Below are positions 1 through 13,400 of a stretch of 64,000 bases of DNA, one piece after another (within the stretch, counting starts at the first letter, position 1; each line of letters opens with the position of its first letter). Under the pieces are notes generated by a model. That model saw only the letters and a program-made list of their open reading frames with translations. It was not told where the DNA came from and ran no database searches. A program made the position numbers and the translations under genes. This DNA is from Nocardia nova NBRC 15556 (GTDB lineage Bacteria > Actinomycetota > Actinomycetes > Mycobacteriales > Mycobacteriaceae): positions 124,001-188,000 of the forward strand of contig NZ_BDBN01000006.1 of assembly GCF_001613005.1 (NCBI RefSeq). The letters run 5' to 3'.

Positions 1-3000
1 TGATCGCCGCGTACGGGCAGGACCGCGGCGACCGGGAGCCGTTGCGGATCGGCTCGATCAAATCGAATATCGGCCACACCGTCGCCGCGGCCGGTGTCGG
101 TGGCGTGATCAAGATGGTGCAGGCGCTGCGGCACGAAACCCTGCCCCGGACCCTGCACGCGGATGCGCCGTCCCCGCATGTGGATTGGTCCGCGGGCGAG
201 GTGCGGCTGCTGACCCGGCCGGAACCGTGGCGCGCGGGGGAGAAGGTGCGCCGGGCCGGTGTGTCGTCGTTCGGTGTCAGCGGCACCAACGCGCACGCGA
301 TCCTCGAGGAGGCGCCCGCCACCCCGTCGGGCGTCTCGGCGCCGGCCGCCGCCGACCACCGACCGCCGATGCCGTGGCTGGTGTCGGCCAAGAACGAGAC
401 CGCCCTGCGGGCGCAGGCGGCCAAGCTGCGGAACTGGCTGCTCGACCATCCGGATGCCGATCCGGCGGATGTGGCGTATTCCCTTGCGACCGCACGCACG
501 CAGCACGAGTGCCGGGCGGTGGTGCTCGGTGGTGATCGTGAGCAGATGTCGGCGCGACTCGCGGCGCTCGCGTCCGGAACACCCTCGCCCGCAGTGATTT
601 CCGGCACGGTGTGCACGGGCAGGACGGCCTTCCTGTTCACCGGCCAGGGTGCGCAACGCGTCGGAATGGGCGCGGAGCTGGCAGCGGCGTTCCCGGTATT
701 CTCCCGAGCGCTGGACGAGGTGTGCGCCCGGTTCGATCCCCTGGTGGGATGTTCGTTGCGGCAGGCGATGTTCACCGGGCACGGAAGTGACGCGGCCGCC
801 GCGGAGACCGGGATGCTGGATCGGACCCGGTTGACCCAGCCCGCCCTGTTCGCCTTCGAAGTGGCGATGTGCCGGCTCATGGAGTCGTTCGGTCTGAGCC
901 CCGACCTGGTGATCGGCCATTCGATCGGCGAGCTGGCCGCGGCGTATGTGGCCGGCGTGTGGTCGCTCGACGATGCCTGCGCACTGGTCGCGGCGCGCGG
1001 GCGGTTGATGGCGGAGCTGCCCGAGGGCGGCGCGATGCTCGCGATCGCCGCATCGGAAGCCGAAGTCGATTCGGCAACAGTCGAATTCGGTGATCGAGTA
1101 GCCATTGCGGCGGTGAACGCGCCGGCGGCCGTGGTGGTCTCGGGTGACGAAGACGCCGTCGGCGAGGTCGAGCGGCAGTTCACCGAGCGGGGCCGCCGGA
1201 CGAGCCGATTGCGGGTCTCGCACGCGTTCCATTCCGCGCGGATGGAGCCGATGCTGGCCGAATTCGAGCAGGCGGCGGCCGGTGTGTCCTTCGTCGTTCC
1301 CCGCATTCCGCTGGTATCGAACGTCTCGGGCCGCATTGCCGGCGAGGAGATCTCGGATTCGGGGTACTGGGTGTCGCAGGTGCGTGCCGCGGTGCGTTTC
1401 GCGCCGGGTGTCGAGACTCTGGTGGCGGCGGGCGTGCGCCGCTTCCTGGAAGTCGGGCCCGACGCGGTGCTGGCGGCGATGACGCAGCAGACCCTTCCCG
1501 CGGAGATCGAGGAGCGCTCCGCGATCGCCGCGGCGGCCCGCCGGGAGCACGACGAGGTCGAGCAGTTCCTGACACTGCTCGGCCGAGCGCATACCGCCGG
1601 ACTGCCGGTCGACTGGACTCGGCTGTTCGCCGACCGCCGCAATACCCGGGTCGCTCTGCCCACCTACGTCTTCGAACATCGCCGGTACTGGCTCGACCCC
1701 GCCGCCGGGGACGCCCGGAATACTTCGGAGCATCCGCTGCTCACCGACGTGGTGCGCGTGGGCGATCGCGACGAGTGGCTGTTCACCGGGCGGCTGTCGC
1801 TGCGCACCCAGCCCTGGATCGCCGACCACACCAGCTACGGAGTGGTGCTCGTCCCGAGCGCCGCGCTGATGGAGATGCTGGTGGTCGCCGGTCGGCGGAT
1901 CGGATGCGGCGCCGTGGACGAGCTCACGCTCGAGGCGCCGATCCTCCCGCCGGCGCAGGGCGATGTCGAGCTGCAAGTGCTGGTGCGGGAACCGGATCCG
2001 ACGGGCCGGCGACCGTTCACCTTCCACTACCGGCTGCCCGGCCGGGACCTGGAATGGGCGCGCAACGCCAGTGGTGTGCTGAGCGGCGAGCAACCGGCCG
2101 GCTCCGAACTCACCGACATCCTGCGCGCCGAGGCGTGGCCGCCGGCCGACGCCGAACCGGTCGATCCCGCATGGATCCCGGCCCAGGTCGCCCGGGTCGC
2201 CGGCCTGGAATACGGGAGCTCGTTCATCGGCATCGACGCCGCATGGCGTCGGGGCGACACGATCTTCTCCGAGGTCACCTTGAACCGCGAGGTCTCGCCC
2301 GATCGGTTCCAGTTGCATCCGGCCCTGTTCGATATGGCGCTCCATGCCGGACTCGTCTGTTTGATCTGGTCCGACGACCCTGGTGACCGTAGCGAGGGCA
2401 AGCTCCTGTTCCGCTGGGGCGCAACGCGATTCCATACCACCGCACGGGTGACCACCCTGCGGGTGATGGCCGTCCGGCGCGGCAGCGAGACGACCAGCGT
2501 CGTGGCCGTCGATCAGGACGGAAATCCGGTGTTCTCCGTCGACGAGGTGGTGATGCGTTCCTACGATGCCTCGCAGTTGCGCGCCACGCTGCCGGGTGCG
2601 CGTGCGAGCCGGTACGGGTTGGGCTGGACGGTCGTCGAGCCCGGCGAACCGCTTCCGGGCCGTATCGCGCTGCTCGGGACCGCGCGGGTGCGCGGAGTCG
2701 AGGAGCGGTATCCGGATCTCGCCGCCCTCGCATCGGCGCCGGCCGTCCCGGATGTCGTCGTGTGGCCCGAATCCTGGGGGGCGCAGAGTGATTCGCCGTT
2801 GTCGGCGAACGACCGCGTGAAAACGGCCCTGCGCACGGTGCACGACTGGCTGGCGGAGGCTCGCTTCGCGCGGTCGCGGCTGGTGGTGCTGACCGACCGT
2901 GCGGCGGCGCTGCCCGGCGAAGCTCCGGATACCGGATCGGCGGCGATCGCGGGACTGATCCGCAGCGCCCAGACCGAATATCCGGAACGGTTCGTCCTCC

Positions 3001-4475
3001 TCGACGCCGCCGAGGGCACGGACCACATCTCGGCCGAGCGGATCGCCGCCGCGATCGCGACCGGCGAACCCCAGATGGCGCTGCGCGCCGGCCGCCTCCT
3101 GACGCCGCGCCTCGAGCCGGTGACATCCGTTGCGGCCGAGCCGGTTTCGTTCGGCTCCGGAACCGTCCTGATCACCGGCGGCACCGGGGGGCTGGGCGCG
3201 TTGCTGGCACGACATCTGGTCACCGCGCACGACGTGCGACGACTGCTGCTGGTATCGCGCCGCGGCGAACGTGCCCCCGGCGCAATCGAACTCGCCGACG
3301 ATCTGGCGCGTCTCGGTGCCGACGTGCGGATCGCCGCCTGCGATGTCACCGACCGCGATGCGCTGCGGGAGGTGCTGGCCGGCATTCCCGCCCAGCATCC
3401 GCTCACCGGGATCGTGCACGCGGCGGGCGTCCTCGACGACGGCACCGTCCACACGTTGACGGGTGCGCAGGTGGATCGGGTCTTCGCGCCCAAGGCGGCC
3501 GCCGCCGAGTACCTGCACGAGCTCACCCGGGGGATGAATCTCGAGGCGTTCGTGATGTTCTCCTCGATCTCCGGGATCATCGGGTCGGCGGGGCAGGCGA
3601 ATTACGCCGCCGCGAACGCCTTCCTGGACGCGCTCGCCGCGCGACGCCGCGCCGAAGGGCTACCGGCCGACGCACTCGCCTGGGGTCCGTGGCAGCCGGA
3701 CATCGGTATGACGGGTGGGCTGGATCGCGCCGCTCTCGGTCGATTGGAGCGCCTGGGTCTGGCGCCCCTGGACCGCACCGAGGGCCTGCGGTTGTTCGAC
3801 GAAGCCCTCGCCGCGGACGAATCGTTCTCGGTGCTGATGCATCTGGATACCGGGAAGTTGCGGTCGGAGGCGTACGACGGCCTGGTACCGCCGGTATTGC
3901 GCGGATTCGTGCGCGCCCGCGACCGTTCGGTCACCGCGGTCGCCGCCGAACCGGCACTGGGGGAGCGGCTGCACGGCGTAGCCGAGGCGAAGCGCCCCGG
4001 CGTCGTCCTGGACGTGGTGCGCGAACAGGTGGCCGCGGTGCTGGGCTACGACTCGCCCGACGACGTGGGGCCCGATCGCGGGTTCGACGCACTCGGCTTC
4101 GATTCCCTCGGCGGTGTGGAGTTCCGGAACCGGCTGTCGAAGACGACCGGACTGTCGCTGCCCTCGACCCTGGTGTTCGACTATCCGACCGCGCGCGAGG
4201 TCGCCGACTACGTGCTGGCACAGATCGCGACGGTCGCGCCTGCCCCGGTGACGCCCGCGGCGTCGGACGATATCGCCCGGCTCGAGGCACTGCTCGAGCG
4301 GATCATCGCCGCCGGCGCCGACAACGACGAGATCCGCGCCGGATTGCGCGGGGTCGACGAGCGCCTGCGCACCTTCCTCGGTGCCGAGGCGACCGCGCAC
4401 GAGTACGACGACCTCGAATTTACCTCCGACAGTGAGCTCTTGGATTTGATCGACAAGGAGTTCGGCCCGGCATGA
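1..4475 (+). CDS. Type I modular polyketide synthase, single-module C-terminal part (KS'-AT-DH-KR-ACP), 5' partial
   Basis: The frame is open from the first full codon at nt 3, so the gene begins left of the window; a TTG at nt 42 is internal to the KS. Seen in order: the KS C-terminus with SNIGHT (to about nt 310), AT (about 370-1700, GHSIGE at 915-932, HAFHS at 1221-1235), DH (about 1730-2560, His at 1827-1829 in an HxxxGxxxxP motif, HPALFD later), KR (about 2600-3900, TGGTGGLG, an LDD loop, Tyr at 3603-3605) and ACP (about 3990-4210, Ser at 4104-4106). There is no ER. The acidic tail (about 4250-4472) resembles a C-terminal docking domain. By family rules the module adds malonyl-CoA, reduces it with B-type stereochemistry and dehydrates it to an alkene. 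The stop overlaps the next ATG by 4 bp (ATGA), which suggests translational coupling. Confidence 0.96.
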   Translation, partial: IAAYGQDRGDREPLRIGSIKSNIGHTVAAAGVGGVIKMVQALRHETLPRTLHADAPSPHVDWSAGEVRLLTRPEPWRAGEKVRRAGVSSFGVSGTNAHAILEEAPATPSGVSAPAAADHRPPMPWLVSAKNETALRAQAAKLRNWLLDHPDADPADVAYSLATARTQHECRAVVLGGDREQMSARLAALASGTPSPAVISGTVCTGRTAFLFTGQGAQRVGMGAELAAAFPVFSRALDEVCARFDPLVGCSLRQAMFTGHGSDAAAAETGMLDRTRLTQPALFAFEVAMCRLMESFGLSPDLVIGHSIGELAAAYVAGVWSLDDACALVAARGRLMAELPEGGAMLAIAASEAEVDSATVEFGDRVAIAAVNAPAAVVVSGDEDAVGEVERQFTERGRRTSRLRVSHAFHSARMEPMLAEFEQAAAGVSFVVPRIPLVSNVSGRIAGEEISDSGYWVSQVRAAVRFAPGVETLVAAGVRRFLEVGPDAVLAAMTQQTLPAEIEERSAIAAAARREHDEVEQFLTLLGRAHTAGLPVDWTRLFADRRNTRVALPTYVFEHRRYWLDPAAGDARNTSEHPLLTDVVRVGDRDEWLFTGRLSLRTQPWIADHTSYGVVLVPSAALMEMLVVAGRRIGCGAVDELTLEAPILPPAQGDVELQVLVREPDPTGRRPFTFHYRLPGRDLEWARNASGVLSGEQPAGSELTDILRAEAWPPADAEPVDPAWIPAQVARVAGLEYGSSFIGIDAAWRRGDTIFSEVTLNREVSPDRFQLHPALFDMALHAGLVCLIWSDDPGDRSEGKLLFRWGATRFHTTARVTTLRVMAVRRGSETTSVVAVDQDGNPVFSVDEVVMRSYDASQLRATLPGARASRYGLGWTVVEPGEPLPGRIALLGTARVRGVEERYPDLAALASAPAVPDVVVWPESWGAQSDSPLSANDRVKTALRTVHDWLAEARFARSRLVVLTDRAAALPGEAPDTGSAAIAGLIRSAQTEYPERFVLLDAAEGTDHISAERIAAAIATGEPQMALRAGRLLTPRLEPVTSVAAEPVSFGSGTVLITGGTGGLGALLARHLVTAHDVRRLLLVSRRGERAPGAIELADDLARLGADVRIAACDVTDRDALREVLAGIPAQHPLTGIVHAAGVLDDGTVHTLTGAQVDRVFAPKAAAAEYLHELTRGMNLEAFVMFSSISGIIGSAGQANYAAANAFLDALAARRRAEGLPADALAWGPWQPDIGMTGGLDRAALGRLERLGLAPLDRTEGLRLFDEALAADESFSVLMHLDTGKLRSEAYDGLVPPVLRGFVRARDRSVTAVAAEPALGERLHGVAEAKRPGVVLDVVREQVAAVLGYDSPDDVGPDRGFDALGFDSLGGVEFRNRLSKTTGLSLPSTLVFDYPTAREVADYVLAQIATVAPAPVTPAASDDIARLEALLERIIAAGADNDEIRAGLRGVDERLRTFLGAEATAHEYDDLEFTSDSELLDLIDKEFGPA

Positions 4476-7400
4476 GCAACCCCGAGACCAGCAACGAGGA
4501 ACGGCTCAGCCGGTATCTGCGGAAGGTCACCGCGGACCTGCGCGCCGCCCGGAAACATATTCAGCACCTGGAAGACCGGGCCGGCGAACCGATCGCGATC
4601 GTCGGGATGAGTTGCCGATATCCGGGTGGTGCCGACACTCCGGCGCGGTTGTGGGAGCTGGTCGCCGCTGGCACCGACGCCGTCGGGCCGTTCCCGGCCG
4701 ATCGTGGCTGGGACCTCGAGCGTCTGTTCGACCCCGACCCCGGTACACCGGGAACCGTCTACACGCGCGAAGGGGGGTTCCTCGATGCCGCAGGCGATTT
4801 CGATGCGGGATTCTTCGGCATATCCCCGCGCGAGGCCGCGGCCATGGATCCGCAGCAGCGGTTGTTCCTGGAAGCGGCCTGGGAGGCGCTGGAGGACGCC
4901 GGGATCGATCCGATCGCGCTGCGCGGTGGCGACACCGGGGTGTACGCGGGTGTGATCCATCAGGACTACGGGCCCCGCGTCGGTTCGCCGGGCCTGACCG
5001 CGGAGTCGGAAGGCCATGCCTACCCGGGTGTTTCGTCCGCCGTCCTGTCCGGGCGGGTCGCCTTCACCTTCGGATTCAAGGGCCCCGCGCTCTCGGTGGA
5101 CACCGCGTGTTCGTCGTCGCTGGTCGCGCTGCACCTCGCCTGTCAGGCACTGCGTCAGGGCGACACCTCGCTCGCCCTGGTCGGCGGAGTCACCGTGATG
5201 TCGGATCCCACCCTGCTGATCGCCTTCGGCCGGCAGCGCGCGCTGTCCCCGGACGGACGGTGCCGGGCATTCGCGGCGGGAGCGAACGGGACCGGATTCT
5301 CCGAAGGGCTCGGCATGCTCGTCGTGGAGCGCTTGTCGGACGCACGCCGCAACGGTCATCAGGTTCTCGCGCTCATCCGAGGCAGCGCGGTCAACCAGGA
5401 CGGCGCGAGTGCCGGCCTGACCGCGCCGAACGGCCCGTCGCAGGAGAAGGTGATCACCGATGCGCTCGCCAACGCCGGTCTGACGCCCGCCGACATCGAC
5501 GTGGTCGAAGCGCACGGCACCGGCACGACGCTCGGCGACCCGATCGAGGCGCAGGCGTTGATCGCCACCTACGGCCGCGAGCGCGTCGCGGGCCCGCTCC
5601 GGCTCGGCTCGCTGAAGTCGAACATCGGGCACACCTCCGCCGCGGCCGGGGTCGGCGGGGTGATCAAGATGGTGCAGGCATTACGGCACGATCTGCTGCC
5701 CGCCACTTTGTACGTCGACGCACCGTCCCCGCATGTGGACTGGTCGGGCGGCGGGGTGCGGCTTCTCACCACCGCGGAACCGTGGCCGGCGGGCGAGCGG
5801 GTGCGTCGCGCGGCGGTGTCCTCCTTCGGTGCCAGCGGCACCAACGCGCATCTGATTCTGGAGGAGGCTCCTGTTCCGGAGGCGGCATCCGCCGACCCGG
5901 TGGGCGACGGCGCCGATCGTGTGCGGGCCGTGGGATCCGCTGTCTCGCCGTGGCTGATCTCGGCGAAGACCGAGGCGGGCCTGCGGGCGCAGGCGGGCGC
6001 GTTGCTGAATTGGGTGACCGAACAGCCGGACCTGGCAGTCGACGACATCGGCTGGTCGCTGGTGACGACCCGTGCTCAGCTGGAGTACCGGGGTTCGGTC
6101 GTGGCCGCCGACCGGGAGACGATGGTCGCCGGACTGGCAGCACTCGCCGAACACGGTTCGGCGACCACAGCGGGCGGAGTGGTGACGGGGCAGGCGGTCA
6201 CCCGGAAGGCGGCCTTCCTGTGCACCGGTCAGGGCGCGCAGCGGGTCGGGATGGGGCGGGAACTGTACGCGGCGTTCCCGGTGTTCGCTGCCGCGGTGGA
6301 CGAGATCTGTGCGCAGTTCGATCCGCTGCTGGGCGGCTCGCTCGCCGAGCTGATGTTCACCGGACGGTGGTCGGGCGGCGGTCTCGACGAGACCGACGGC
6401 CATGTGCTCGATCGGACCGAATTCACCCAGCCCGCGCTGTTCGCGTACGAGGTCGCGCTGGGCCGGCTCCTGATCTCCTACGGCATGACACCCGATGTGC
6501 TGATCGGACATTCGATCGGCGAGGTGGCGGCCGCCTGCCTCGCCGGCGTGTGGTCGCTGCCCGACGCCTGCCGATTGGTGGCGGCCCGCGGGCGGCTGAT
6601 GGGGCGGTTGCCACAGGGCGGCGCCATGCTCGCGGTCGCGGCGAGCGAAGCCGAGGTCTCGGAGGTGCTGGCGGCGGTGGCCGGCGATATGCGCCGGGTG
6701 TCCATCGCGGCGGTGAATTCCCCTGTCTCCGTCGTGGTTTCGGGCGACGATGATGCCGTCTCGGCAGTCGGCCGGTGGTTCGCCGACCGTGGGCGCAAGA
6801 CGTCGCGGCTGGCGGTATCCCACGCGTTCCATTCGCACCGCATGGAACCCATGCTGGCCGAATTCGAGGCCGTCGCAGGGGATCTGACCTATCACCGTCC
6901 GCGGATTCCACTGGTGTCCACCGTGTCGGGCCGGATCGTCGGCGACGAAATACTGGAACCCCGGTACTGGGTCGAGCAGGTGCGGGCGGCCGTGCGGTTC
7001 GCTCCGGGCGTGGACGCCCTCGTGGCAGCGGGTGTCCGCCGGTTCCTGGAAGTCGGCCCGGATGCCGTCCTGACGGCGATGGTCCGCGAATGCCTGCCGG
7101 AGAATATCGAATCGCAGTCGTCGGTCGTCGCGGGCGCGCGTCGGGGCCGGCCGGAGGAGGAGCAGCTCGTCGACTGCCTGGCCCACGCGCACGTGGTGGG
7201 CTTCGACGTCGATTGGCCCGCGTTCTTCGCCGGACGATCGGTCTCGCGAGTGCCGTTGCCCACCTACGCTTTTCAGCGTCACCGCTATTGGCTCGCGTCC
7301 GGCTCCCACACCGCCGACCTCGAGGCGGCCGGTCTCGGTGCGGTCGACCATGCGCTACTGGGCGCGGTGATCTCGGTCCCCGAATCCGATGGCCTGCTGT

Positions 7401-10400
7401 TGACGGGCCGGCTGTCGGTGGCAACCCAGCCGTGGCTGGCCGACCACACGATCGCGGGGCTGGTGGTCTTCCCCGCCACCGGCTTCGTCGAGCTCGCGCT
7501 GCATTCCGGGATGCGGATCGGCTGTTCGACGCTGACCGAACTGGGGTTGCGGGCACCGCTGGTTTTGCCGGAGTCCGGCGGCGTCGCCCTCCGGGTCGTG
7601 GTCGGCGGCCGGGACGAGGAGGGCGGCCGGACGGTGCGGGTGTTCTCCTGCCCCGACGGTGATTTCGAGGCGAATCCGTCCTGGACATTGCATGCCGAGG
7701 GCGTTCTCGCCGAGGGCGAGGACGCCGGCTTCGACCTGATGTCGTGGCCGCCGGTGGGCGCCGCCGCCGTCGACGTCGACGGTATGTACGACGAATTGCT
7801 CGGTGCCGGTTACGGATACGGCCCGGCGTTCCAGGGGGTGCGTGCGGCCTGGCGGCGTGGAGACGAGTTGTTCGCCGAGGTCGCGTTACCCGACTCGGCC
7901 GCAGCCGAGGGTTTCGGCATTCATCCGGCGCTGTTCGACGCGGCGCTGCAGCCCGGGATGGTCCGCGGCGCGGACGCAGCGTCCCCGGCGTTGCCGTCCA
8001 CATGGACCCGGGTGACCCGGTATTCGGTGGGGGCCGCGGTGGTGCGGGTGCGGATCGTCGTCGACGGCGACGAGTTCGGGGTGCGGATCGCCGACGATCG
8101 CGGGCGGCCGGTGTTGTCGGCGGCTGCCGTGGCCCCCCGGCCGATTTCGGCCGAGGAGTTGGGTGCGCGCCTGGCTGATCGGAATCTGTTCGATGTGGAG
8201 TGGGTCGCCGCCGCGCGGTCCTCGGTGGCGACCGTTGTGCCCGAACGTGTGGCGGTAATAAGTTCGCCGGCCGGCCATCCCGACCTCGAGACTCTGATCG
8301 ACACTCTGGCCGCGTCCGAGGATTCGGTAGTTCCGGAGGCCGTTCTGTGGGAGTGCCCCGAGTTCGAGGGTGCGCCGCCGGAGGCGGCCCGGCGCGTCGT
8401 CACCGATGTTCTCGGCACGCTCCAACGCTGGTTGAGCGATTCTCGCTTCGAACGGTCGCGTCTGGTTGTGGTGACCCGATTCGCCGTGGCCGTCGATAAG
8501 TCCGACCCGGTGAGCCTGAGCCACGCCCCGGTGTGGGGTTTGTTGCGCGCCGCACAGGCGGAACACCCGGACCGGTTCCAGGTGCTCGACCTCGACAGGG
8601 CGGATTCGGAGCGGGACCCGAGCACTGTGGCGGCGTTGTCCGCCGCGGTTGCGGACGAGCCCGAAGTCGCGGTGCGCGGCGCGGAGGTGCTGGTTCCGCG
8701 GTTGCGTCGCCGTGAGTCCGGCGCACTCGTTCGGACCGTGGAGCGGGGCACGGTGCTGGTCACCGGTGGGACGGGAGGGCTCGGTGCGTTGATCGCCCGG
8801 CACCTCGTCGCGAATCACGGTGTGCGGCAACTGCTTCTGATCTCACGTCGCGGAACGGTGGCCCCCGGCGCGATGCGGTTGCGCGACGAACTGGTCGAAC
8901 TCGGCGCGCAGGTGACTATCGCCGCGTGTGACGTATCCGATCGGGCCGCGCTGGCCGCGGTGATCGACGGCATTCCCGGCGAACATCCCCTCACGGGAGT
9001 GGTGCACGCGGCCGGAACGGTCGACAACGGTGTGATCGAATCGATGACCGGGGAACGGATCGACTCGGTTTTCGCTCCGAAGGTCGATGCGGCGTGGCAC
9101 CTCCACGAGCTCACGCGCGATCGTTCGCTGTCGCTGTTCGTGTTGTTCTCCTCGGCGGGCGGGCTCGTCCTGGCTGCCGGGCAGGCGAATTACGCCGCGG
9201 CGAACGTGTTCCTGGATGCGCTGGCGGCGCATCGCTGCCGTGCGGGATTGCCCGCGACATCGGTGGATTTCGGGCTGTGGGCGCGGTCGAGCGGGCTCGG
9301 CGTCGACTTGTCCGAGGCCGATTTCGAACGGATGCGCCGACAGGGGTTCCCGCCTCTGACCGAATCGCAGGGTGTGGCGCTGTTCGATTCGGCGTTGGCC
9401 GCCGATACGGCTCAACTGGTGGCGCTGCGGATCGATCCGGCGATGCTGCGCACCCGCGGTGCGGGGATTCCGGCGCTGGTCCGCTCGATCGTTGCGGTCA
9501 TCCCACGCCGGCAGTCGACACCCGCGGCGGGACCGGCATTCCTGCGGCTGCCGGCTGGTTCGTCGGACTCCGATCGTGCGGCAGCGGTGCTCGACCTGGT
9601 TCGATCGGTGGCTGCCGGTGTTCTCGGGCATCCGTCCGCGGATGCGGTCGAACCGCGGCGAGCGTTTCGGGAGTTGGGTTTCGATTCCCTCGGTGCGGTC
9701 GAGTTCCGGAACCGGCTCGACGCCGCGAGCGGTCTGAAACTACCAGCGACGCTCATCTACGACTATCCGACTCCCGAAGCCGTCGCGCAGTTCGTCCGTT
9801 CGGAACTCGACGGCGTGAGGACCGCCGATACCGGTGTGCCCGAACGCATTCGGAACGAGGGTGACCCGATCGCGATCGTCGCGATGAGTTGCCGATATCC
9901 CGGCGGGGTTGCCTCACCGGAAGACCTGTGGCGCGTGGTCGCGGCGGGCACCGATACCACCGGGGTGCTGCCGGCGGATCGAGGCTGGGATATCGACACC
10001 CTCTACGATCCGGAACCGGGAAAGGCGGGTCGTACCTACACCCGGAACGGCGGATTCCTCTATACCGCAGCGGATTTCGATGCCGACTTCTTCGGAATCA
10101 GTCCCAACGAGGCCACCGCGATGGATCCGCAGCAGCGGCTGCTGCTGGAGACGTCATGGGAGGCCTTGGAACGCTCCGGCGTCGACGCGAACGCGTTGCG
10201 CGGCAGTGCGACCGGGGTCTTCACCGGGGTGTCGTTCCACGACTATCCCGCCAGCGCGAATACGGGATCCATTGTGTCCGGGCGGGTTTCGTATGCATTC
10301 GGCTTCGAGGGCCCGGCGGTCACCGTGGATACGGCGTGTTCGTCGTCGCTGGTGGCGATGCATCTGGCCGCGCAGTCGCTGCGGTCGGGGGAGTGCGATC

Positions 10401-13400
10401 TGGCGCTGGCCGGTGGCGTGACGGTGATGGCGACACCGGATGTCTTCGTGGAGTTCAGCCGTCAGCGTGGCCTGTCTCCCGACGGCCGGTGCAAGTCGTT
10501 CGCCGAGGGGGCCGACGGAGTGGGCTGGTCCGAGGGTGTCGGTGTACTGGTGCTGGAGCGGTTGTCGGATGCGCGTCGCAACGGTCACGATGTCCTTGCG
10601 GTGCTTGCGGGTTCGGCGGTGAATCAGGATGGTGCGTCGAATGGTTTGACCGCGCCGAACGGTCCGTCGCAGCGGCGGGTGATCCGGCAGGCGTTGGCCA
10701 ATGCTGGTCTTTCGCCCGCGGATGTGGATGCGGTCGAGGCGCACGGCACGGGGACGACGTTGGGTGATCCGATCGAGGCCCAGGCGCTGCTTGCCACCTA
10801 TGGGCAGGATCGTGCCCCGGATCGTCCGTTGTGGTTGGGATCGTTGAAGTCGAATATCGGCCACGCCCAAGCCGCGGCGGGTGTGGGTGGTGTGATCAAG
10901 ATGGTCATGGCGATGCGGCACGGGGAACTGCCGCGGACACTGCACGTCGATCGGCCGAGTACGAAAGTCGATTGGTCCGAGGGCAATATCCGGTTGTTGA
11001 CCGAGTCGGTGGCGTGGCCGGAGGTGGATCGTCCGCGCCGGGCCGGTGTGTCCTCTTTCGGGATCAGCGGCACCAACGCGCACGTCATCCTCGAACAGGC
11101 CCCGGAGACCGACTCGCGACCGGCAACCACGACGGCACCGGCCGGCGGCGTGCTGCCGTGGGTGGTATCGGCGCGCACGGGTGCGGCGCTCGCCGACCAG
11201 GCCCGGCGGCTGGCATCCCATCTCGCCGACCGTGAATACGACTCGGCCGATATCGGCTTCTCCATGGCGACGAGGATGGCGTTCGACCACCGTGCGGTGG
11301 TGTTGTCCTCCGAGCGCGAGGGCCTGCTGGCCGGGATCCGAGCGCTGGGCCGCGGTGAGTCCGTGCCCGGTGTGGTGTCGGGTCGGGTGGTGCCGGGTTC
11401 GACGGGTGTGGTGTTCTCGGGGCAGGGGGCGCAGTGGGCCGGTATGGCTGCCGAGTTGCGCGGTGCCTACCCGATGTTCGCCGAGCATTTCGACGCGATC
11501 GTTTTGCAGCTGGAACCTGCTCTGGGACAGTCGGTTTCACTGTCGGATGCGTTGGTCGACGAGGCGTTGGTCGATCGGACGGTGTTCGCGCAGGCGGGTT
11601 TGTTCGCGTTCGAGGTGGCGTTGTACAGGCTGCTGGAGTCGTGGGGTGTGCGGGCGGATGTGGTGGCGGGTCATTCGATCGGTGAGGTTGCTGCTGCGCA
11701 TGTGGCGGGTGTGTTGTCGCTCGAGGATGCGTGTGTGTTGGTGGCGGCGCGTGGTCGTTTGATGCAGGCGTTGCCGGCGGGTGGGGCGATGGTCGCGGTG
11801 GGTGCCTCCGAGGCGGATGTGCTCCCGCTACTGAGCGGAGATGTCTCGATCGCGGCGGTGAACGGTCCGTCCTCGGTGGTCCTGTCCGGCGCCGAATCCG
11901 CCGTCACCACGGTGGTCGAGGCGAGTGCCGAACGCGAGTGGCGGACCAAGCGCTTGCGTGTCTCGCATGCCTTCCACTCGTCACTGATGGAACCCATGCT
12001 CACCGAATTCGACTCGGCGATAGCGGGTTTGACGTTCACACGCCCTATCGTCCCGCTGGTGTCGACCGTGACCGGTGCGCAGGTCGGCGACGAGATGTGC
12101 GATCCGTCGTACTGGGTGGGGCAGGTTCGCGACACGGTGCGCTTCGCGGACGCGGTCACCGCGATGGCGGATCTGGGGGTGTCCCGCTTCGCCGAGGTCG
12201 GACCGGACGCCGTCCTGTATCCGATGGTCGATCAGACCCTGGACGGGCGCACCGCGCCCGCGGGCCGCGCTGCCGCCGTGGTGGCGTTGGCTCACCGGGG
12301 CCGGGCCGACGCCGCGAGCGTGACCGCCGGCGTGGCCGCGCTGTTCGTCGCCGGTGCCGAGGTGAACTGGGCCGGTCTCTACGCCGGTACCGGAAGCCGT
12401 CGAGTCGATCTGCCCACCTACGCTTTTCAGCATCGGCGGTATTGGGCGAACGTCGCGCCCGCGGCCGCCGACGGTGGCGCTCGGGCACTGGGATTCGTCG
12501 ATACCGGGCATTCGCTGATTTCGGCGATGGTGCCGCATCCCGACTCCGGCGCCGTCACCCTCAGCGGTCGTCTCTCGGTCCGTACCCATCCGTGGCTGGC
12601 TGATCACCGGGTGATGGATACGGTGCTGTTTCCCGGAACCGGGTTCGTCGAGCTCGTGCTGCACGCCGGCGACCAGGTCGGCTGCCCGGTCCTCGACGAG
12701 TTGGTGCTGCGGGCGCCCTTGGCGCTCCCGGAAACCGGTGGGGTCGCGATCCGCGTGGTGGTCGACGAACCGGATGACACCGGACTCCGAGCCGTCCGGG
12801 TCTTTTCCTGTCCCGATGCCGAGGTCGATTTTACCCCGTCCTGGACATTGCACGCCGAAGGCGTTGTCGCCCAGGACGATACGACGCCCGATTTCGACCT
12901 GGTGTCGTGGCCCCCGGCGGGCGCCAGGGCTGTCGACATCGACGGTGTGTACGACGCACTCGATGCCCAGGGCTACCGGTACGGGCCCGTATTCCAGGCA
13001 TTGACCTCGGTCTGGCGCGGGCCCGACGGCATCTACGCCGAGGTGGCGGTACCCGAACACGTGCGCGCCGACGCGGCCGGATTCGGGCTGCATCCGGCTT
13101 TGCTCGACGCGGCCTTGCACGCCGTGCGCTCGGCCTCGGAGACGGCCACGACGGAGGTGCCCACGACCGGCATCGCCCTGCCGTTCGAATGGTCGGGCGT
13201 CACCGCGTACGCGGGCGGCGCCGACTCGCTGCGGGTTCGGCTCACTCCGCAGGGCGAGCACGGCGTGGCTCTGGAGCTCGCCGATTCGACGGGCATGCCC
13301 GTGGCGTCAGTGCGCCACCTCGCGTCTCGGCCGATCGATCCCGCACAACTCACCACCGGGGCGGCCGCCGGACGGAATGCGTTGTTCCAGGTCGGCTGGA

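Noticed and set aside
42..4475. TTG at nt 42 as the start of the first PKS gene
   Set aside because: The KS reading frame continues upstream to nt 3 with conserved residues, so the true start is outside the window.
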